NCBI GenBank assembly: GCA_009377605.1
Contig: WHTT01000033.1
Span: forward strand, 1 to 64,000
Origin: Luteitalea sp.
GTDB lineage: Bacteria > Acidobacteriota > Vicinamibacteria > Vicinamibacterales > Vicinamibacteraceae
Direction of reading: 5' to 3'
DNA: 64,000 nucleotides
Position numbers and translations under genes: made by a program. This document shows, piece by piece, positions 47,053-54,999 of the stretch; the first letter of the stretch is position 1, and the number at the start of each line of letters is the position of its first letter. The notes beneath the pieces were generated by a model. The model saw only the letters and a list, made by a program, of their open reading frames with translations, was not told where the DNA came from and searched no databases.

Positions 47053-49656
47053 ATGCGATGGCTCGATGCCCTGGTGCGACGTAGATCGCTCGAACGTCAA
47101 TTGGATGCCGAGTTGCGCTTCCACCTGGAGCAGCAGGTGAAGGACAAGATCGCTGCCGGGGTGTCACCAGACGAAGCGCGGCGTCAGGCGCGATTCGAAT
47201 TTGGCGGTGTCGACCAGATGAAGGAAGCCTGCCGCGACGTGCGGCCGCTCCGAATCGTCGAGGGGCTCGTGCAGGACCTCCGTTACGGGTGCCGGACGAT
47301 GTTCGAGAAGCGTGGCTTTACAGCGGTTGTCGTGCTCACCATCGCTCTCGGCATCGGCTCCAGCACGCTCGTCTTCAGTGTGGTCAATGCGGTGCTCCTG
47401 CGGCCTCTTCCCTATGAGGATCCTGAACAGCTCGTCTGGATGTGGGCCAGATCGGGATTCAGCGAGACGGCCGCGGTGTCTGCCGGCGACTTCCGGGACT
47501 ATCGGAGGGAGAATCGCAGCTTTGCCGCGTTGGGCGCGACCTTCTATGCCACCCTGGGCATGAACCTGACGTGTGGTCCACAGCCTGAGCGGGTTCAGGC
47601 AGCCATGGTCTCCGCCGACTTCTTTGACGTGCTGAGCGTGGCGCCGTTGCTAGGCCGAGGCTTTCAGCCGCGAGACGAGCAAGTCGACGTTCCGGCGAGC
47701 GCGGTCCTCAGCTACGGTCTCTGGCACCGTCTGTACGGTGCCAAGAGGGATGTCCTCGGTGACACGCTGCGACTGGACGGCGAGGTTGTCACCATTGTCG
47801 GTGTGATGCCCTCCGGGCTTCGATTCCAACATGACGCAGATCTTTGGGTTCCCATGCCTCTGGCACTCCCAGAGACGCAAGCGCGAAGCTGGAGAGGTCT
47901 CCGTCTGGTCGGTCGGCTGCACAAAGATGTCACGCTGGCACAGGCCCAGCGGGAAATGGACCTCATTGCGGCACGTCTCGAGCAACAGTACCCCGTGGCC
48001 AACGCCGGCTACAGCCTTCGGCTCGAGCCTCTCCGGGACGTCGTCCTGGGAGATGTCCATCGTCCCTTGATGCTCCTCATGGCCGCAGTCGGCCTTCTGC
48101 TCGTCATCGCCTGCGCCAACGTCGCGACCCTGGTCCTGTCCCGCGGTACGGCGCGACGACGCGAGCTAGCGACACGCGCTGCCCTTGGCGCGGGCCGTCT
48201 TCATCTCGCACGTCTCTTGATCGCGGAGGCGGTCGTCTTTGCACTGGCCGGGGGCGCGTGTGGCATGTTGCTGGCTCTCTGGGGTGTCCGCGTATTGAGG
48301 AACCTGCACCTGGACGCTATTCCGCGGCTGGCCGAGCTCAGCGTGGATCCGCACGTGCTCCTCTTCGCCTTGGCGCTGACGCTCTCAACTGTGCTGGTCT
48401 TTGGGCTCCTGCCGGCTATTCAAACGTCGGGGCTCAGCGCGATGGAGGCGCTTCGCGCCAGCACAGGCACTGTCGGACTGCGGCAGAGCCAGCGGATGTC
48501 CAGAGCTCTGGTGATCTCCGAGCTGGCCATCGGCCTGATGCTGTTGGTTGCGGGCGGGCTCGCAGCGCGAAGCTTGGCCAATCTCCTCGCGGTCGACCCG
48601 GGATTCAACCCATCGCATGCGCTCACGCTGCCGATCACGGTGTCTCGCGGGTTGGAGGCGCCAGCGCGCAAAGCGTTCTTCGTCGACCTTCTGGACCGCG
48701 TTGAACAGATCCCTGGTGTGAGAACGGCCGGCATGATCTCTGAGCTGCCACTGACCGCACAGAGGAACGATGTCTATTTTCACGTTGAAGGCTCGGCTCC
48801 CGCGTCGCCAGACGAACGAGTCACCGTGGACTATCGGCGTATCAGTCCAGGGTACTTCCGGGCGATGGAGATTCCGCTTCTCCGGGGACGGCTCTTCACA
48901 TCGACAGAGCTATCCACGTCAGCGCCGGTTGCGATAGTGGACAAACACCTTGTCGAGATGTTCTTTCAGGGGAAAGACCCGCTCGGCCAGCGACTGGTCG
49001 TGGGCGAAGGCGACACGACCACGTTCGAGATCGTCGGCGTTGTCGGCAGCGTGCTTCACAGATCCTTACACGGGCGGCCCTACCAGACGATGTACGTGCC
49101 AGACGTGGAGAGCTTTCCATCGATGACGTTGGTCCTACGAACCACCGTTCGTCCCGAAGACGTCGTCGGCACGCTACGGGCTAGCATCGCGGCCATTGAC
49201 AACGACGTGCCGACCTCGAACATCGCGACGCTCGATGAGATCGTCTTTCGCGACGTATCTGGATCTCGATTCGGCGTGCTCTTCCTGAACGCCTTTTCTG
49301 CCCTTGGCCTGGTGCTTGCCGTCGTCGGCCTCTACGGCGTGCTCGCGTTCTCCACGACTCGCCGAACACAGGAAATCGCCGTGCGCATGGCACTTGGGTC
49401 ACACCGACGCAGTGTTCTGAGGCTGGTGGTCGCCGAGGGCATGAAGCTGTGGCTCGTGGGGATGACGTTGGGCCTCGCCGGAGCCTACGCGCTTGGCCGC
49501 TTCATGCAAAGCCTCCTTTTTGGTATTGGCTCCACCGACAGTATGACGTTCGCCCTGGCGATCATCGTGCTGGCGGCGACCTCGTTGCTGGCAAGCTACG
49601 TGCCCGCTCGACGCGCGGCTGCGATCGACCCGGCGAGAGCCCTCCGGCAAGAATGA
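47053..49656 (+). CDS. ADOP-type MacB-like ABC transporter permease
   Basis: An 867-residue protein of the acidobacterial duplicated orphan permease class. The N-terminal cytoplasmic stretch is RRRSLERQLDAELRFHLEQQ with SPDEARRQARFEFGGVDQMKEACRDVR. The first MacB unit begins at GFTAVVVLTIALGIGSSTLV with FSVVNAVLLRPLPY. Periplasmic and FtsX membrane blocks follow (LMAAVGLLLVIACANVATLV). The second unit begins near LVISELAIGLMLLVAGGLA and ends with the FtsX block GLYGVLAFSTTRRTQEIAVRMALG. GGAGGTG lies before the ATG at 47053. Members may act in efflux or lipoprotein/peptide signalling, without an ATPase encoded alongside. The strong promoter upstream has an operator-like repeat. Confidence 0.95.
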   Translation: MRWLDALVRRRSLERQLDAELRFHLEQQVKDKIAAGVSPDEARRQARFEFGGVDQMKEACRDVRPLRIVEGLVQDLRYGCRTMFEKRGFTAVVVLTIALGIGSSTLVFSVVNAVLLRPLPYEDPEQLVWMWARSGFSETAAVSAGDFRDYRRENRSFAALGATFYATLGMNLTCGPQPERVQAAMVSADFFDVLSVAPLLGRGFQPRDEQVDVPASAVLSYGLWHRLYGAKRDVLGDTLRLDGEVVTIVGVMPSGLRFQHDADLWVPMPLALPETQARSWRGLRLVGRLHKDVTLAQAQREMDLIAARLEQQYPVANAGYSLRLEPLRDVVLGDVHRPLMLLMAAVGLLLVIACANVATLVLSRGTARRRELATRAALGAGRLHLARLLIAEAVVFALAGGACGMLLALWGVRVLRNLHLDAIPRLAELSVDPHVLLFALALTLSTVLVFGLLPAIQTSGLSAMEALRASTGTVGLRQSQRMSRALVISELAIGLMLLVAGGLAARSLANLLAVDPGFNPSHALTLPITVSRGLEAPARKAFFVDLLDRVEQIPGVRTAGMISELPLTAQRNDVYFHVEGSAPASPDERVTVDYRRISPGYFRAMEIPLLRGRLFTSTELSTSAPVAIVDKHLVEMFFQGKDPLGQRLVVGEGDTTTFEIVGVVGSVLHRSLHGRPYQTMYVPDVESFPSMTLVLRTTVRPEDVVGTLRASIAAIDNDVPTSNIATLDEIVFRDVSGSRFGVLFLNAFSALGLVLAVVGLYGVLAFSTTRRTQEIAVRMALGSHRRSVLRLVVAEGMKLWLVGMTLGLAGAYALGRFMQSLLFGIGSTDSMTFALAIIVLAATSLLASYVPARRAAAIDPARALRQE

Positions 49657-49767
49657 AGAACCAAGGTTCACGGCATCTTACGCTGCTTGGCGGGCGTCGG
49701 CCAGCTCGCCAGCTGCGTGGTCGAACCGACGACTCACTCGATCTTCTCGAGATTGTTCGCGTGATCG

Positions 49768-52700
49768 TCAGCGAGCAGACGTGACGCTGGAGACCTTCGC
49801 AGCCTCGGCCTGAACTGCCTGCAACTCCTTCATCACATCGTCAAAGCGCTGATAGGCGTCCTGGCCGACCTTCTGATCCGCCTGAGAGAGCATGCGCCGA
49901 ATGTTGGCGAGCTGGTTGACGAGCATCGGCTGCGGATAAGGACCTTCCGCTGATGCGACGCGCGCCCAGAGCGACTGCAGCGGGCTCTCGTAGGTCACCG
50001 TGCCCGGCGTCTCGCCTGGTGCGGGCGCAAGAGGTGGCTCGAAGCCCGCCTCGTCCATCGCCTGCTCGAGAGTCTGTTGGAGCTTGCGCGCATCACTGAT
50101 GGCGTCGCGCACGCGCAGCAGAAACGTCGTCTGCTCGACGAGATCAGCCTGGGTCACACCGGACGCCTCGACGCGCGGATCGATCTCGATGTCGAGCGGC
50201 TGCGTGTCGGTCCAGCCCCCGCTGGTGAGCCGTACTTGATAGCGGCCCGGCGGAACCAGTGGGCCGTCGCCGTCGTCGTCTGGCGCATCGGGCGACCAGG
50301 CACCAGGATAACGGAGGTCCCACAAGAAGCGATTGTGACCAGCTTGCACAGAAAGCGCTGTTTGGCCGCGCGGGGACCGGCGGAAGCCACGCATGGGCTG
50401 GGCGTCATTCGAGTCTTCGGGCTTGCCTGGCCTGAACGTCCGGACCACCTCGCCCTTCGCATCGAGAATCTCCAACGTCACATCGGTCGCCCCTCCCTGC
50501 GCGAGCGAATAGTCGACGTACGCGCCGGCGGGCGGGTATTCAGGGACGTCCTGCGAGCCGACGGAAGCTGCATAGTGCATCCGCCAGGCCGTTGCGGGAC
50601 GGAAGAGACGATTCGCTTCGTCACTCCTCGCCTCGCGCGAAGCCGTGGGGCGATCGACCGCGACACGGACGCCCGATCCGTTGCTACCGCCGGCAGTCGA
50701 CTCGCCGGCGACCACTCCTGCAAGCTGCTGCAATACTGTGACGTCATCCATGATCCAGAACGATCGACCCATCGTGGCGATCACCAGATCCTGCCGGTGC
50801 ACACGGATGTCCGTCACAGGCGTGGCCGGAAGATTCTGCTGCAGCGACTGCCAATGACCGCCCTGGTCGAATGACACGAAGCAGCCGAACTCGGTGCCGG
50901 CATAGAGCAGCCCTTCCCGATCGGGATCCTCGCGCACGACGCGCGTAGGGTGATCGATCGGGATCCCGTTCTCCCCATTGGTGAGCTTGGTCCATGTCGT
51001 GCCGTAGTCGTTCGTCACATAGATGTATGGCTGTAGGTCGTGCTCGCGGAGGAAGCGATACACGGCGATGTAAGCCGAGCCCTTGCGGTGCGGCGAGTCT
51101 TCGATGTTCTGGACGCGCCCACCAGGCGGCAGATCCTTGGGCGTCACGTTCGTCCAGGTCTTGCCGTTGTCACGGGAGACATGCACGGGCCCGTCGTTGG
51201 CGCCCACCCAGAGCACGCCTCGCTCTAGTCGCGACTCGACCATCGAATAGATGGAGCTGTAGACCTCCTCGCCCGTGATATCACGCGTGATCGGGTTGCC
51301 TGGCACGATCTGCTTGTCTGGCTCACGGGCCGTCAGGTCCGAGCTAATCACCTCCCAGGTCACGCCTTCGTCCGTCGATCGATGCATGACGTGCGACCCC
51401 TGGTAGACGACCTTTGGGTCGTGCGGCGAGACGACGACGACGGTTTGGCGAGGGAAGCGGTACTTGATCTCGTCCGGATCGTGGCCGTAGCGATTCTGTG
51501 GATAGACCCAGTAGAGCTGTTCCTGGCCGGTCTCGATGCTGTAGCGGCCCACCTCACCTTTGCAGGCGCCCCAGATCACCGTACCATCCGGGCGGGGCTG
51601 GATCTGACCCGTCTCACAACCGGGCCCCTGGGCCCACGACTGCCCTTGGTGGTCATAACCCCATGACACAGGTGGAAGACTGGGAACGATGATCGTCGAG
51701 TTGTCCTGCTGCGGACCATAGAGACGATAGGGGAACTGCTCGTCGACGGAGACCATGTACAGCTCCGCGGTCGGCTGGTTCAGGATGCTCGACCAGGTCT
51801 CGCCGCCGTCGGTTGTCACATTTGCGCCGCCATCGTTGGCCTGAATGGCGATGTCGGGATTCTCCGGGTTGAACCAGATGCCGTGATTGTCGCCGTGCGG
51901 CGTGGGTACCTGCGTCCAGGTCTTGCCGCCATCGGTCGACTTGTGGAGGCGTAGCTCGTTCACCCACACCTCGTTCTCATCCTTGGGGCTCACGTCGACG
52001 TAGTGAAAATAAAACGGCCGCGCACGCAACGTCGGGCTGTTGTTCACCAGGCGCCACGTCGCACCTGCGTCATCGGAGCGATAGAGACCTCCCTCTTCTC
52101 CCGGCGCTTCGATCATCGCGTACACGACCACGGGATTGCTGCGCGAGACATCGAGATCAATCTTGCCAATCAGGTCCTGGGGCAAACCGGCCGATAGCTT
52201 CGACCATGTCTCCCCGCCGTCGCTCGACTTGTAAACGCCGCCTTCGCTGGCCGGTCCGCCGCTGATAATGTCCCAGCCCTTGCGGAAGCCGCGGTACATG
52301 CCGGCGTACAGCTCATTCGGGTTGGACCAATTGATCGCCACGACTCGGCCACCGGTCTCGTTGTTGACGAACAGCGTCTTCTTCCAGGTCTTGCCACCGT
52401 CGGTCGTCTTGAAGATGCCGCGCTCCTCGTTTGGCCCGAAGGGCGATCCGAGCGCAGCAATCCAGACGATGTCCGGGTTCGTGGGGTGCACGATGACCGA
52501 TCCAATCTGACCGGCCTCGCGAAGGCCAACGAAGGTCCACGTCTTACCAGCGTCCGTGGACTTGTACATACCGCGGCCGATGATCACGTTGCTTCGAATC
52601 GCCGCGCTACCGGTGCCGACGTAGACGATGTTTGGATCCGAATCGGACACGTCGATGGCGCCAATCGAGCCGGTCGCGATCTGACCGTCGCTGACGGGTC

Positions 52701-53010
52701 TCCAGTCATTGCCACAGCTCTCCGTCTTCCACACCCCGCCACCGGTGGCCCCCATGTAGAAGGTGCAGGGCGTCGTACGGACGCCGGCAATCGCCGTGAC
52801 GCGGCCGCCACGCTGCGGCCCGACATTGCGCCACTTCATGTCTTGGTAGAGCTTCAGATCTACGACTGGCGTGGGAGCAGAGGCCGAATCAGTCTGCGCA
52901 CGCAGTCCAACCGCTTCTCCCGGAAGCACCCGCGTCGGCAGATCCAGCGCGGCAAACAGCAGGGCGGCGAGCAGCATCGCACGAGCACGAGAGATTTGAC
53001 ACCAGGGCAT
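49768..53010 (-). CDS. Exported Asp-box (BNR) repeat protein, sialidase-like propellers
   Basis: A 1080-residue exported protein with a signal peptide (MLLAALLFAALDLPTRVLP and following). Repeated Asp-box motifs S/T-x-D-x-G-x-T-W are visible: STDAGKTW, TTDGGKTW, SSDGGETW, SDDAGATW, STDGGKTW, TTDGGETW, STDEGVTW, SRDNGKTW. They mark two beta-propellers of the BNR/VPS10-like glycosidase type. The first propeller carries NVGPQRGGRVTAIAGV. The C-terminal 250 residues form a separate beta and helical part (PPAGAYVDYSLAQGGATDVT, VPPGRYQVRLTSGG). Common in acidobacteria and often annotated as glycosyl hydrolase, but no catalytic pair can be assigned here, so activity is unknown. Confidence 0.9.
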   Translation of the reverse strand: MPWCQISRARAMLLAALLFAALDLPTRVLPGEAVGLRAQTDSASAPTPVVDLKLYQDMKWRNVGPQRGGRVTAIAGVRTTPCTFYMGATGGGVWKTESCGNDWRPVSDGQIATGSIGAIDVSDSDPNIVYVGTGSAAIRSNVIIGRGMYKSTDAGKTWTFVGLREAGQIGSVIVHPTNPDIVWIAALGSPFGPNEERGIFKTTDGGKTWKKTLFVNNETGGRVVAINWSNPNELYAGMYRGFRKGWDIISGGPASEGGVYKSSDGGETWSKLSAGLPQDLIGKIDLDVSRSNPVVVYAMIEAPGEEGGLYRSDDAGATWRLVNNSPTLRARPFYFHYVDVSPKDENEVWVNELRLHKSTDGGKTWTQVPTPHGDNHGIWFNPENPDIAIQANDGGANVTTDGGETWSSILNQPTAELYMVSVDEQFPYRLYGPQQDNSTIIVPSLPPVSWGYDHQGQSWAQGPGCETGQIQPRPDGTVIWGACKGEVGRYSIETGQEQLYWVYPQNRYGHDPDEIKYRFPRQTVVVVSPHDPKVVYQGSHVMHRSTDEGVTWEVISSDLTAREPDKQIVPGNPITRDITGEEVYSSIYSMVESRLERGVLWVGANDGPVHVSRDNGKTWTNVTPKDLPPGGRVQNIEDSPHRKGSAYIAVYRFLREHDLQPYIYVTNDYGTTWTKLTNGENGIPIDHPTRVVREDPDREGLLYAGTEFGCFVSFDQGGHWQSLQQNLPATPVTDIRVHRQDLVIATMGRSFWIMDDVTVLQQLAGVVAGESTAGGSNGSGVRVAVDRPTASREARSDEANRLFRPATAWRMHYAASVGSQDVPEYPPAGAYVDYSLAQGGATDVTLEILDAKGEVVRTFRPGKPEDSNDAQPMRGFRRSPRGQTALSVQAGHNRFLWDLRYPGAWSPDAPDDDGDGPLVPPGRYQVRLTSGGWTDTQPLDIEIDPRVEASGVTQADLVEQTTFLLRVRDAISDARKLQQTLEQAMDEAGFEPPLAPAPGETPGTVTYESPLQSLWARVASAEGPYPQPMLVNQLANIRRMLSQADQKVGQDAYQRFDDVMKELQAVQAEAAKVSSVTSAR

Positions 53011-53048
53011 GAAGACCTCTTTCCAGCGTGGGCAGGGCGCTGATTCTA

Positions 53049-53100
53049 ACGAATGCCAAAGACGAATGCCAGAAACGAATACCAGAAACGAATGCCAGAC
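53049..53100. repeat. Tandem 13-bp repeat (4 units)
   Basis: ACGAATGCCAGAA-type units: four copies (ACGAATGCCAAAG, ACGAATGCCAGAA, ACGAATACCAGAA, ACGAATGCCAGAC) run head to tail. They lie between the divergent BNR gene and rpmE, close upstream of the rpmE promoter. Confidence 0.85.
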
Positions 53101-53143
53101 AGCTGTCAGCCAAAAGGTCTCGCGAGCCGCATTGCACTGCCTG

Positions 53144-53152
53144 TGGTATACT
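53144..53152 (+). promoter_or_regulatory. Extended -10 promoter of rpmE
   Basis: TGGTATACT (53144-53152) is a TG-N-TATACT extended -10. No good -35 is present at 17 bp. It lies about 45 bp before the rpmE start and just after the 13-bp repeats. Confidence 0.6.
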
Positions 53153-53194
53153 TACTGATTGCGCTGGTCGCGCTGGCGCTGGAAGGAGCGTCCT

Positions 53195-53470
53195 GTGAAG
53201 GAAAGCATTCATCCCACATACCATGAGGTCGAGGCTCGTTGCGCCTGCGGCGCGACATGGAAGACGCGCTCGACCAAGAAAGAGTTGCACCTCGAGATCT
53301 GCAACAACTGCCATCCATTCTTTACTGGGCGGCAGAAGCTCATTGATACCGAGGGGCGTGTCGAGCGGTTCACGCGGAAGTACGGCGCGCAAACCGTCGC
53401 CGCACGCAAGGCCCGCGAGAAGGAAATCAAGGGATCAAAGGACCAAGGAGCCGAGGCGTCACGGGGTTGA
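53195..53470 (+). CDS. rpmE: 50S ribosomal protein L31
   Basis: A 91-residue L31. The zinc-type motif is CACG (residues 16-19) with CNNCHPF later. Conserved flanks are [35 protein letters not shown] and KYG. The start is GTG 53195, with GGAAGGAG 6 bases upstream; an ATG-only gene finder would miss it. The C-terminus is longer than usual ([12 protein letters not shown]), because a GGATCAAAGGACCAAGGAG-like stretch is read through to the stop. L31 sits in the central protuberance and, as the zinc form, is a zinc reservoir. It is flanked by repeats on both sides. Confidence 0.95.
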   Translation: MKESIHPTYHEVEARCACGATWKTRSTKKELHLEICNNCHPFFTGRQKLIDTEGRVERFTRKYGAQTVAARKAREKEIKGSKDQGAEASRG

Positions 53471-53475
53471 GCACG

Positions 53476-53600
53476 CTACGCGTCACGTAGACGGCGCGTT
53501 CTTGCGGGGCACGGCCTTCGGCTGCGCCCCGCGACGCTCACTTGCGAGCCCCGAAACTTGACGTTCGGGTTCGCAAGGGTCCGGCGAACGCGCCCTACCA
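53476..53600. repeat. Palindromic repeat mix between rpmE and the nuclease gene
   Basis: CGGCGCGTTCTTGCGGGGCACGG, GGCGAACGCGCCCTACC and similar units give a long imperfect inverted repeat of the CGCGTTCGCC family between convergent genes. No gene is seen. Confidence 0.7.
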
Positions 53601-54941
53601 CTACCAAAGTCGCCCGGCAGGCCACTGCGCTTGCCGGGCGATTTTCTTTTCGAGTCGTGCCAGGCGATACTCGACTCCCGCCCGCTGCGTCTCGCTTGCC
53701 GTTATCGTGAGCGCCTGCTGCGCGTGGGCGCGTGCCTGCTCGAGATCGCGCGCCCGATGCTCGTGGTGAATCGCCAGCGCCTCGCGCGCCTCGCGTGCTG
53801 ACACCGTCTCCCGCGGCTCGCACGCCACGACCTGCTCCCATGCCGCTGCCGCCTCTGCATACCGCCGGCTGCTCCGGCAGAGCATGGCCACACCGCGCCA
53901 CGCGGCAGCACGCAGCACTCGCTCTGCAGCGGGATCGTCGGCCGCCGCGCGATAGCTCGCCTCTGCTGCTGCCAACCGTCCCGCTCGCTGATAGAGCCGC
54001 CCCAGGCCAAGACGCTCGCCGGCGCTCGCCGGCACCTCGATACCGTTTTGCACCAAGTGCCGCGCCCGCGCCGTCAGCGCGGCGAGGGTCAACAAGTCGA
54101 ATCGATTATGGTGAAAGACCGCCGCGAGCCCGCTCGTGTCGCCACGGCGGATGAACGCGAAGTAGCGGCTCGGAATCTCCCAGCTCGGCACATCCCCCTC
54201 GCGTGCGAGCCCCACGAGGGCCTGCTCCAGGGCAATGAGCCGGCAGCTCCCATCGCCGGCGAGCGATGCCGTACGCCAGAGCCGGCGCGCCGCTGGCAGC
54301 AGGTCGAGGTGCGGCAGGCTGCACAGCGGGACGGCCACCCGGTGGAACGCCCCGCGTACCTCGATAACCGGCATGTCGAACGTGCGGCCGTTGAACGTGA
54401 CAAGGCAATCGGTCTCGTCGACCAGGTCGGCCACGGCAGAGAGCAACGCTCGCTCTGCCGAAAAGCTGGGTAGAAAGAACTGCCTGAGATGCACACCCTC
54501 GCCATCCGCCCATGCGCAGCCAACGAGGAATGGCACAGTTCCCGCACCACCACTCAAGCTCGTTGTTTCCAGATCGACATACAGCACACGCTGCGGCTGC
54601 ACCTGGCTGATCGCCTGCCCGGCCAGCACGTCGAACGCCTCGTCTGGCTCGACATGGAGATCCGCACACGACCATCGTCCGTGGCGCTCCCCGATCGGAT
54701 AGTCACGCTCCACGACGAGGCACGAACCGTCGCTCGTCGACACCTCTCGCGCCGTCTCGAGCGGCGAGCCCACGAGCCCGCCAATCCTTGATTCGGCTTG
54801 CCAACTCCTTGTCGGGTCGAGCGGATAGCCGTCTGCATCGACCGGCTCGTAGACCAGCTCTCGAGCGGATGAATCCCCGTGCGGCGGCACAAGCCCGCGT
54901 CGGCTCTGACGTGCGGCGTCACGAAAGCGCGATAGATCCAT
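53601..54941 (-). CDS. MrfB/YprB-like exonuclease (RNase H fold, TPR tail)
   Basis: A 446-residue protein. The RNase H-like nuclease region is at about residues 115-300: RVLYVDLETTSLSGGAGTVP (Asp and Glu), VTFNGRTFDMPVI (Asp), and HHNRFDLLTLAAL (His/Asp). The C-terminal part (about residues 300-430) is Ala-rich helical with TPR-like repeats (GRLYQRAGRLAAAEASYRAA). It resembles YprB/MrfB of Bacillus subtilis, a nuclease that works with the DEAH helicase YprA/MrfA in mitomycin-C repair. The helicase gene lies 58 bp upstream on the same strand, in the same order, which supports the pairing. Confidence 0.88.
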   Translation of the reverse strand: MDLSRFRDAARQSRRGLVPPHGDSSARELVYEPVDADGYPLDPTRSWQAESRIGGLVGSPLETAREVSTSDGSCLVVERDYPIGERHGRWSCADLHVEPDEAFDVLAGQAISQVQPQRVLYVDLETTSLSGGAGTVPFLVGCAWADGEGVHLRQFFLPSFSAERALLSAVADLVDETDCLVTFNGRTFDMPVIEVRGAFHRVAVPLCSLPHLDLLPAARRLWRTASLAGDGSCRLIALEQALVGLAREGDVPSWEIPSRYFAFIRRGDTSGLAAVFHHNRFDLLTLAALTARARHLVQNGIEVPASAGERLGLGRLYQRAGRLAAAEASYRAAADDPAAERVLRAAAWRGVAMLCRSSRRYAEAAAAWEQVVACEPRETVSAREAREALAIHHEHRARDLEQARAHAQQALTITASETQRAGVEYRLARLEKKIARQAQWPAGRLW

Positions 54942-54999
54942 GCTCCGGTGAATAACAGCGCCCAGGCGCTACATACGGAGAAATATAGGACCTCCCCGT

